A stretch of DNA of 64,000 nt from Sphingomonas hankookensis (GTDB lineage Bacteria > Pseudomonadota > Alphaproteobacteria > Sphingomonadales > Sphingomonadaceae): positions 1-64,000 of the forward strand of contig NZ_LQQO01000033.1 of assembly GCF_001619955.1 (NCBI RefSeq), written 5' to 3'. Numbering within the stretch: the stretch's first letter is position 1; each line of letters begins with the position of its first letter. This document shows positions 57,901 through 64,000 of the stretch, piece by piece. Below the pieces are notes generated by a model. The model was not told where the DNA came from, did not search any database, and worked only from the letters and a program-made list of their open reading frames with translations. Position numbers and translations under genes: made by a program.

Positions 57901-60900
57901 ATAGCTATAGGGCGCCGTCCCACCGCTCGCGGTGAGCGCCTGACTATAGGCCGCCCCCACCGTCGCATTGGCCAATGTCGCCGGATCGAGCGCCAACGCC
58001 GGTGCCGCGATGCTGAGCGTATAGCTGCGCGTCGCGCTATACGGCCCCGAACCGGTCGAGCTGTCGATCGCGGTGATGCTGAAGGTAAAGCTCCCCGACT
58101 GCGTTGGCGTCCCCGCCAGCGTGCCGTTGCTCGCCAAGGTGACGCCCACCGGTAAGGTCCCCCCCGTCACGGCATAGCTGTAAGGCGCGGTGCCACCGAT
58201 CGCCGACAGTGTCTCGCTAAAGGCCGTGCCCGACACGCCCGCCGGCAGGCTCGCCTGACTAAAGGCCACCGTCGCGGTCGCGACACTCAGCATATAGCTG
58301 CGGCTCGCCATATAAGGCCCACCATTGCCAGTCGCTGTCGCGTCGGTCGCGGTGACGGTAAAGCTATAGCTGCCGCCGGCGGTGGGCGTTCCGCTCAGCG
58401 TACCGTTGGTGCCAAGCGTCACCCCTGCCGGTAGCGCACCGGCCGTGACGGCATAGCTATAGGGCGCGGTCCCGCCGCTCGCGGTGAGCGCCTGACTATA
58501 GGCCGCCCCCACCGTCGCATTGGCCAATGTCGCCGGATCGAGCGCCAACGCCGGTGCCGCGATGCTGAGCGTATAGCTGCGCGTCGCGCTGTACGGACCC
58601 GAGCCGGTCGAGCTGTCGGTCGCGGTGATGCTGAAGGTAAAGCTGCCCGACTGCGTCGGCGTCCCCGCCAGCGTGCCGTTGCTCGCCAAGGTAACGCCCA
58701 CCGGCAGTGCGCCAGCGGTGACCACATAGCTGTAAGGCGCGGTGCCACCGGTGGCAGACAGCGTCTCGCTAAAGGCCTTGCCCGACACACCCGCCGGCAA
58801 GCTCGCCTGACCAAAGGCCACCGTCGCGGTCGCGACACTCAGCGTATAGCTGCGGCTCGCCGTATAAGGCCCACCATTGCCAGTCGCTGTCGCGTCGGTC
58901 GCCGTGACGGTGAAGCTGTAGCTGCCGCCGGCGGTGGGCGTGCCGCTCAGCGTGCCGTTGGTACCAAGCGTGACGCCCGCCGGCAGCGCACCCGCCGTCA
59001 CGGCATAGCTATAGGGCGCGGTCCCGCCGCTCGCGGTGAGTACCTGGCTATAGGCCGCCCCCACCGTCGCATTGGCCAGTGACGCCGGTGCCAGCGCCAG
59101 CGCAGGCGCCGCGATGCTGAGCGTGTAGCTACGCGTCGCGCTGTACGGCCCCGAACCGGTTGAACTGTCGGTTGCGGTGATGCTGAAGGTGAAGCTACCC
59201 GACTGCGTCGGCGTCCCCGAAAGCGACCCGCTGCTCGACAGCGTCACACCCGCCGGCAAGGCGCCGGCGGTCAGGGTATAGCTGTATGGCGCGGTGCCAC
59301 CAGTCGCCGACGGCGTTTCGCTATACGCAGCGCCAGACGTTCCCGCCGGCAGATTGGCCGGGCTCAGCGCCACCGTCGCGACCGCGACGGTCAGCGTGTA
59401 GTTGCGTGCGGCGGTGTAGGGCCCGCCATTGGCACGCGTGGTCGCATCGGTTGCTGTAACCGTGAAGCTGTAGCTGCCACCAGCGGTCGGCGTGCCGCTC
59501 AGCGTACCGTTGGTACCAAGCGTCACGCCTGCCGGTAGCGCACCGGCCGTGACGGCATAGCTATAGGGCGCGGTCCCGCCACTCGCGGTCAGCGCCTGAC
59601 TATAGGCCGCACCCACCGTCGCATTGGTGAGCGTCGTTGGGGCCAGCGTCAGCGCCGGAACTGCGATCACCAGCGTATAACTGCGCGTCGCGCTATACGG
59701 ACCCGACCCTGTCGAACTGTCGGTCGCGGTGATGCTGAACGTGAAGCTGCCCGACTGCGTCGGCGTACCCGCCAGCGTGCCATTGCTCGCCAAGGTCACC
59801 CCCGTCGGCAACGCGCCTGCGGTGACCACATAGCTGTAGGGCGCGGTGCCACCGGTCGCCGACAGCGTCTCGCTATACGCCGCTCCCGACACACCCGCAG
59901 GCAAGTTCGCCGGCGACAACGCCACCGTCGCGGTCGCGACCGTCAGGGTATAGCTGCGCGCGGCCGTGTAAGGCCCGCCATTGCCGCTCGTGGTCGCGTC
60001 CGCCGCGGTGACGGTGAAGCTGTAGCTGCCACCAGCGGTCGGCGTACCGCTCAGCGTACCATTGGTGCCAAGCGTCACCCCCGCCGGCAGCGCGCCCGCC
60101 GTGACGGCATAGCTGTACGGTGCCGTTCCGCCATTCGCGGTCAGCGCCTGACTATACGCCGCACCCACCGTCGCGTTGGCCAGCGTTGACGGCGCCAGCG
60201 TCAGCGCCGGCGCGCCGATCACCAGGGTGTAGCTGCGCGTCGCGCTGTACGGCCCCGAGCCCGTCGAACTGTCGGTCGCGGTGACGCTGAAGGTGAAACT
60301 CCCCGATTGCGTCGGCGTCCCCGCCAACACACCGCTGCTCGACAGGGTCACGCCCGCCGGCAATGCGCCGGCGGTCACCGCATAGCCGTACGGCGCGATC
60401 CCGCCCGAGGTCGACAGCGTCGCGCTATACGTCACGCCCGACGTTCCCGCCGGCAGGCTCGCGGGCGAGAGCGCCAGCGTGGGGGCGGTGACGCTCAGCG
60501 TATAGGCGCGCGCGCCCGTGAAGCCCGCCGCGTTTGTCGCGGTGAGCGTGAAGGCGAAGCTGCCCCCCGCCCCCGGCGTCCCCGTCAGGCGGCCGTCGCT
60601 GGCCAGCGTGACGCCGGGGGGCAGCGCGCCCGCGGTGACCGCATAGCTGTAGCTGGTCCCGGCACCGCTGGCGGTGACGGTCTGGTCATAGGCTTGGCCG
60701 ACGGTCGCGGACGGCAGGGTCGCCGGGGTCACGACGATGGCCGGCGCGGCGACGGTGATGGCGTAGAGCCCCTCGACGCCGAACGGCGTAGTTGCGCTGT
60801 CGGTCGCGCGGAGGCGGACGGTGAACGTCCCCGCCGCGCTCGGCGTGCCCGAGATCACCCCGCCGCTCGCCAGCGTCAGCCCGGGCGGCAGCGCCCCGCC

Positions 60901-63900
60901 GACGACGCTATAGCCGTACGGCGCGATGCCGCCGCTGGTGGTGATGGTCTGGCTGTACGCCGTCCCGCCGGTCGCGGCGGGCAGCGCGGTCGCGGTGGCC
61001 GTGTTCGCGGCGGGCGACAGCGTCAGCACCGGCGGCTGGACGCTGGTCGTATAGCTGGCCTGGCCGGCAAAGGGCGCGCCGCTGCCGCTCGCGCTGTCGG
61101 TCGCGGTGATCGTATAGGTGAAGCTCCCGGCCGCGCTCGGCGTGCCCGACAGCGTGCCGTCGCTCGCCAGCGTCAGCCCGGTGGGCAGCGCGCCCGCCGT
61201 CACCGCGAAGCCATAAGGCGCGGTGCCGCCGCTGGCGGTGAGGCGCTGGCTATAGGCGATGCCGACCTGCGGCGTGGGCAGGGTGGCGGGGCTGAGCGCG
61301 ATGGTCGGCGCGCCGATGGCGATGCTCTGCTGCACCGGGGTGGCGGGGTCGAAGCTGGTGTCGCCCGCCTGGCTGGCGGTGACGACGCAGGTGCCGACCT
61401 GGTCGAAGCGCACGCTGTTGCCCGTGATCGAGCAGATGGCGCGCGAGGCGGCATCGATGGCGATCGCCGGGGTCAGCCCCGAGCTGGCGGTCGCGGCGAC
61501 CAGATAGGTACCGCCGACGATCGCGCCGGCGGGCGGGGTCGAGGTGAAGCGCACGGTCTGCGCCCCCCGCCCGATCGTGATGGTGAAGGCCTGCGACTGG
61601 GCCACCGGCGGATTGCCGCCGGTCGAGTCCTCGGCGGTAACGGTGAAGGCAAACGCCCCCGCGCTGGTCGGCGTGCCCGCCAGCGTGCCGTCGGCCGCCA
61701 GCGTCAGTCCGGTGGGCAAGGCGCCCGCCGTCACCGCATAGCGATAGGGCGCGGTGCCGCCCGTCGTGCTGAGCGTGGCGGTATAGGCCGTGCCCACCGT
61801 CCCGCTCGCGGGCGGCGCGGCGATGGTCAGCGTCGGGTCACCGATCGTCACGGTCACCGTCGCGGGCGCGGAGGTGCTCACCCCGTTGCTGGCGGTGTAG
61901 GTGAAGCTGTCGGTGCCGCGCGCGCCGGCGGCCGGCGTATAGGTCAGGTTCGGCGCGGTGCCGCTGAGCGTACCCCGGGCCGGCGCGGCGGTGATCGCAT
62001 AGCTCAGCGTGCGCGCGGGCGTGTTGGAATCGGTGCCCGCCAGGGTGATGCTGCGCGCGGTCTGAAACGCGGTCGACACGGCTTGCGCGCTCGCGGTCGG
62101 TGCGCCGACATAGGTGAAGCTGCCGGTCGTGGTGCCGGCGCCGGCGGCATTGGTGACCTGCACCGTCGCGGGGCCGGCGCTGCCCGCCGGGGTGATCGCC
62201 GTCAGGCTGGTCGCGCTGGCGATCGTCACGCCGGTCGCGGGCGTACCGCCGACCGTGACGGTGCTGCCGCTGGTGAAGTTGGTGCCGATGACGGTGATCG
62301 TCGTGCCGCCCGCCGTACCGCCCTCGGCCGGGGTCACGCCGCTGACCGTGGGAAGCGCGACGATGGTGAAGCTGTTGGTCGCGTTCGGCGAGACATTGCC
62401 CGCCGCGTCGGTCGCGGTGACCGACACCGTATTGGCCCCCAGCGGCAGATCGACCGCTGGCGCATAGCTGTACGTGCCGCCCGCCGTCGCGGGGGTCGTG
62501 CCGGCCGCCGCCCCGTTGATCCGGATCGTAAGGCTGGCATTGCTCTCCGCCGTGCCGGTGATCGCCGGCCGCCGGTTGGCCAGCGTCGCGCCATTGGCGG
62601 GCGCGGTGATGACCGGCGTAGCGGGCGCGACCGTGTCGATGATGAAGACATTGCTGCTCGAGGCCGGCGACGCCACCCCCGATGCCGAGGCGACCGCATA
62701 GACGCTGTGCGATCCCTGGCCCAGCGCGCTCACCACGGGGTAGCTGAAATTGCCGCCCGAAACGGTCGCGTTACCGTTAAGCGTGCCGTCGATGAAGATC
62801 TGGACGGTCGTGCCGCCCGCGGTGACGCCGGTCACGACCGGTGTCGCCGTATTGAGCGTCGATCCGTTGGCCGGGCTGGTCAGCACAGGCGCGGCCGGCG
62901 CAGGCGGCCCCGCCACGGTGATCGTCACCGTCGCGGCGCTGGAGGTCGCGAGACCGTTGGAGACGGTGAAGGTGAAGCTGTCCGCCCCGATATAATTGGC
63001 GGACGGCGTATAAGTGAGGTTGGGCAAGGTACCGCTCAGCGTGCCATGCGCCGGCGGGCTGCCGATAATAGCATAGGTCAGCGTCCGGGCCGGCGTGTTC
63101 GGGTCGCTGCCCGTCAGCGTCACGGCGGTCGCGGTGTTGAAGGTGGCGGTCACGCTCTGCGCGTTGGCGGTCGGCGCCTGGATGACGGTCAGGGTCGCGG
63201 CGCTGCTGGTCGCGCTGCCCTGGCTGTTGGTGAAGACCGCACGGTACTGGCGGCCATTGTCGCCCGCTATCGTCGCGGGGGTGGTATAGGTGGCGGCGGT
63301 CGCGCCGGCGATGTTGGTGAAGCTGGCGCCGCTGTCGCTCGACACCTGCCACTGGACGCTGGGCGACGGACTGCCCGAGGCGCCAGCGGTGAAGCTGGCC
63401 GTCGCGCCGACCGCGACCGTCTGGCCAGCCGGCTGCGTGGTCACCGCGGGCGGGTTGAGCACGACATAGCTATAGCCGTTCGCCAGCGTGGCGGTGCCGC
63501 CCGGCGTGGTGACCGCGATCGACGTCGCACCCGCGGCGCCCGCCGGGGTTACCGCCGTAATCTGCGTATCGCCGGTGACCACGAAGCTGGTCGCCGCATT
63601 GCCGCCGAAGGTCACCGCGCTCGCCCCCGTCAGCGCGGTGCCGGTGATCGTCACGCTGGTGCCACCGGCGGTCGTCCCCGAACCCGGCGTCGCACCGGTG
63701 ATGGTGGGCGCCGCGATATAGCTGTATTGCGTGCCCGGGCCGGCCGCGCTCGTCACGCTGCCGGTGGTGACCTGCACGTCATAGGTGCCCGCCGCCTTGG
63801 CGGGCAGCGTCGCGCTGAGCTGGTTCGCATTGGTGTAGGTGACGCCCGTCGCGGCGGTGCCGCCGATCGACACGGTCGCGGCCGGGGTGAAATTGGTGCC

Positions 63901-64000
63901 GGTGATCACCACGTTGCGCGCCGTATTGGCCGGGCCGGAGGTGACGCTCAGCGCGGTCACGGTCGGCGCGGCGAAGCTGTAGCTGACGCTGCCCGTGCTC
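54991..64000 (-). CDS. Giant Ig-repeat autotransporter adhesin (5' end outside window)
   Basis: At least 3003 codons are open on the reverse strand from the window edge to the stop at 54991-54993. The visible N-terminal part has IPT/TIG domains (ITGTNFTPAATVSIGGTAAT), an Ig-like domain (PSVQWQVSSDSGASFTNIAG), cadherin/Big-type repeats (NLTYTPSANYIGADSFTFTV) and then a long run of He_PIG-type domains (GGTAPYSYAVTAGALPAGVT). Near residues 2500-2600 there is a linker (RFAQAQLDNFQRRNEQLHNG). The last ~270 residues form an autotransporter-like beta-barrel ending ...TITIRKQF. It is probably a surface adhesin or biofilm protein. Signal peptide and start are beyond 64000. No catalytic domain is visible in the part seen. 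Confidence 0.9.
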   Translation of the reverse strand, partial: STGSVSYSFAAPTVTALSVTSGPANTARNVVITGTNFTPAATVSIGGTAATGVTYTNANQLSATLPAKAAGTYDVQVTTGSVTSAAGPGTQYSYIAAPTITGATPGSGTTAGGTSVTITGTALTGASAVTFGGNAATSFVVTGDTQITAVTPAGAAGATSIAVTTPGGTATLANGYSYVVLNPPAVTTQPAGQTVAVGATASFTAGASGSPSPSVQWQVSSDSGASFTNIAGATAATYTTPATIAGDNGRQYRAVFTNSQGSATSSAATLTVIQAPTANAQSVTATFNTATAVTLTGSDPNTPARTLTYAIIGSPPAHGTLSGTLPNLTYTPSANYIGADSFTFTVSNGLATSSAATVTITVAGPPAPAAPVLTSPANGSTLNTATPVVTGVTAGGTTVQIFIDGTLNGNATVSGGNFSYPVVSALGQGSHSVYAVASASGVASPASSSNVFIIDTVAPATPVITAPANGATLANRRPAITGTAESNASLTIRINGAAAGTTPATAGGTYSYAPAVDLPLGANTVSVTATDAAGNVSPNATNSFTIVALPTVSGVTPAEGGTAGGTTITVIGTNFTSGSTVTVGGTPATGVTIASATSLTAITPAGSAGPATVQVTNAAGAGTTTGSFTYVGAPTASAQAVSTAFQTARSITLAGTDSNTPARTLSYAITAAPARGTLSGTAPNLTYTPAAGARGTDSFTYTASNGVSTSAPATVTVTIGDPTLTIAAPPASGTVGTAYTATLSTTGGTAPYRYAVTAGALPTGLTLAADGTLAGTPTSAGAFAFTVTAEDSTGGNPPVAQSQAFTITIGRGAQTVRFTSTPPAGAIVGGTYLVAATASSGLTPAIAIDAASRAICSITGNSVRFDQVGTCVVTASQAGDTSFDPATPVQQSIAIGAPTIALSPATLPTPQVGIAYSQRLTASGGTAPYGFAVTAGALPTGLTLASDGTLSGTPSAAGSFTYTITATDSASGSGAPFAGQASYTTSVQPPVLTLSPAANTATATALPAATGGTAYSQTITTSGGIAPYGYSVVGGALPPGLTLASGGVISGTPSAAGTFTVRLRATDSATTPFGVEGLYAITVAAPAIVVTPATLPSATVGQAYDQTVTASGAGTSYSYAVTAGALPPGVTLASDGRLTGTPGAGGSFAFTLTATNAAGFTGARAYTLSVTAPTLALSPASLPAGTSGVTYSATLSTSGGIAPYGYAVTAGALPAGVTLSSSGVLAGTPTQSGSFTFSVTATDSSTGSGPYSATRSYTLVIGAPALTLAPSTLANATVGAAYSQALTANGGTAPYSYAVTAGALPAGVTLGTNGTLSGTPTAGGSYSFTVTAADATTSGNGGPYTAARSYTLTVATATVALSPANLPAGVSGAAYSETLSATGGTAPYSYVVTAGALPTGVTLASNGTLAGTPTQSGSFTFSITATDSSTGSGPYSATRSYTLVIAVPALTLAPTTLTNATVGAAYSQALTASGGTAPYSYAVTAGALPAGVTLGTNGTLSGTPTAGGSYSFTVTATDATTRANGGPYTAARNYTLTVAVATVALSPANLPAGTSGAAYSETPSATGGTAPYSYTLTAGALPAGVTLSSSGSLSGTPTQSGSFTFSITATDSSTGSGPYSATRSYTLSIAAPALALAPASLANATVGAAYSQVLTASGGTAPYSYAVTAGALPAGVTLGTNGTLSGTPTAGGSYSFTVTATDATATGNGGPYTASRSYTLSVATATVAFGQASLPAGVSGKAFSETLSATGGTAPYSYVVTAGALPVGVTLASNGTLAGTPTQSGSFTFSITATDSSTGSGPYSATRSYTLSIAAPALALDPATLANATVGAAYSQALTASGGTAPYSYAVTAGALPAGVTLGTNGTLSGTPTAGGSYSFTVTATDATATGNGGPYMASRSYMLSVATATVAFSQASLPAGVSGTAFSETLSAIGGTAPYSYAVTGGTLPVGVTLASNGTLAGTPTQSGSFTFSITAIDSSTGSGPYSATRSYTLSIAAPALALDPATLANATVGAAYSQALTASGGTAPYSYAVTAGALPAGVTLGTNGTLSGTPTAGGSYGFTVTATDATASGNGGPYTAARGYTLFVAGARVAVGPASLPDGRYEAAYSQTLTASGGTAPYRYAVTDGALPAGVTLAADGTLSGTPSTFGRFAFTMTATDSSTGAGPYSGAKAYSLVIAAPDVPVAANVSLAVGYNAAATVVPLKVSGGAATGVAIATAPAHGTATVNGTAISYTPAAGYAGADSFTYTASNAGGASAPATVSITVAQPSLALTPATLPAGQEDVAYSQQLSTSGGTAPYAYAVTAGRLPAGVTLSTGGLLAGTPQESGRYTVTVTATDSSSGNGPFTAANAYTLEIALPAPPVARPGSAATGAATTAQNGAVAIDLSALVTGDYRQIRITTQPQHGTVSIDGGQQGVAETSPRITPPSQGLVAAARPQAATGSSPRITATYTPEPGYIGEDGFGYVAIGDGGTSNEARIAVTVTGSAPIAPAVKAGVANGQTQIVDLTGTAIGGPFVGAAILSVTPAEGVEATLVESGSVGDRRYQLRITPRGRFSGTATVRYTLTNAYGTSAPAVVSISVVQRADPSQDATVTGISAAQAEATRRFAQAQLDNFQRRNEQLHNGGAGSMARPMGISIAGGNSFGGRDPDPASSALDVAMLKSEHATEVMGRERAAGIIAIDGDGRTMPVAGLAAARSERGRMLPGDRAAPAGADTTDAIEGTGRPVGSTALWSGGAILLGTQDATRGRGKLTVSSGGLSSGADVKLSETLTVGVGGGYGGERTEVGRNQGRVDSSSWMGAIYGSLAPADGLFLDGVAGAGRLAFDTVRTVTGGNAVARGHRSGTMLFGSLTGGFDRTRDTHALSAYGRVDLLSADLNRYTETGVGTANLVFDRRNLTSLSGVLGLRGSFVTGRFVPRLRAEWRHEFRNGGVQALDYADLGGFTYAIRGDDWTRDNVSVELGTDYVFDNGWRIGLGLSGSLGQGSRYATETITIRKQF
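57700..60450. repeat. 552-bp higher-order repeat, five copies, within the autotransporter gene
   Basis: Two marker words recur at an exact 552-bp (184-codon) step. CCGTTGGT-type marks (module A) are at 57851, 58403, 58955, 59507 and 60059. CCGTTGCT/CCGCTGCT-type marks (module B) are at 58124, 58676, 59228, 59780 and 60332. Each unit is two unequal He_PIG domains, A (GTNGTLSGTPTAGGSYSFTV) and B (GTLAGTPTQSGSFTFS). The outer limits given are approximate. Confidence 0.85.

Noticed and set aside
55213..58155. 980-codon + strand frame opposite the autotransporter
   Set aside because: It has a low-complexity Arg/Gly/Ala composition, mirrors the repeats of the real gene, and lacks a ribosome site or known fold.
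57700..60450. CRISPR or transposon-like array suggested by the 552-bp period
   Set aside because: The reading frame is open throughout and each unit encodes two Ig-like domains, so these are protein-coding repeats.

Overview
The window is a high-GC, gene-dense alphaproteobacterial segment, most likely from a sphingomonad (Sphingomonadaceae). The signs are several large TonB-dependent receptors (TBDRs) next to glycoside hydrolases, many 1-4 nt ATGA-type gene overlaps, and TetR- and GntR-controlled sugar and aromatic modules. This placement comes from gene content only. No rRNA, tRNA, prophage, insertion sequence or CRISPR array was recognised.

Region 1 (about 1-23 kb) is the highlight: a probable C-glycoside catabolic cluster under one TetR regulator. 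The key pair, at 18693-20083, matches the beta (DUF6379-type) and alpha (TIM-barrel) subunits of C-glycoside deglycosidase. This enzyme cleaves the sugar-aglycone C-C bond of 3-oxo-C-glycosides. Around it lie a GMC oxidoreductase with a Tat-signal small subunit (suited to oxidise the sugar at C3), a GPH/MelB-type glycoside symporter, another MFS importer, a TBDR, a cytoplasmic GH3 glucosidase, a luciferase-like monooxygenase with its FMN reductase, and a ring-cleavage operon (VOC extradiol dioxygenase, C-C hydrolase, cyclase-family hydrolase, FAH-family hydrolase). At the left end are three TIM-barrel sugar isomerase/epimerase genes and a 40-codon membrane-protein ORF. Four copies of a near-palindrome, AGAAY-N4-ATTCT, sit in the promoter gaps at 8892, 13509, 14256 and 21384 and tie these units into one regulon. 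The inferred flow is outer-membrane uptake, removal of O-linked sugar, inner-membrane import, C3 oxidation, C-C deglycosylation, then separate degradation of keto-sugar and aromatic aglycone.

Region 2 (21.4-26.4 kb) holds a DHA2 exporter, an MBL-fold protein, and a TetR divergent from an acyl-CoA ligase, with a clear palindrome between them. Region 3 (26.5-33.2 kb) is a beta-glucoside unit (TBDR, GH1, TetR, GH3) with a shared operator core before the TBDR and before the GH3. An M3 peptidase and a small membrane protein follow.

Region 4 (36-50 kb) looks like a uronate/gluconate-linked glycan locus: a large TBDR behind a LacI-like operator, two ~1000-residue secreted beta-helix/propeller proteins, gluconokinase, GntR, gluconate permease, a solo LuxR-type HTH protein and mannonate dehydratase. 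Region 5 (50-55 kb) is a two-component system, whose NtrC-like regulator has lost the sigma-54 contact motif, divergent from an FtsX/MacB-type permease. Region 6 (55-64 kb) is the 3' part of a giant Ig-repeat autotransporter containing an exact 552-bp higher-order repeat; it runs off the right edge.
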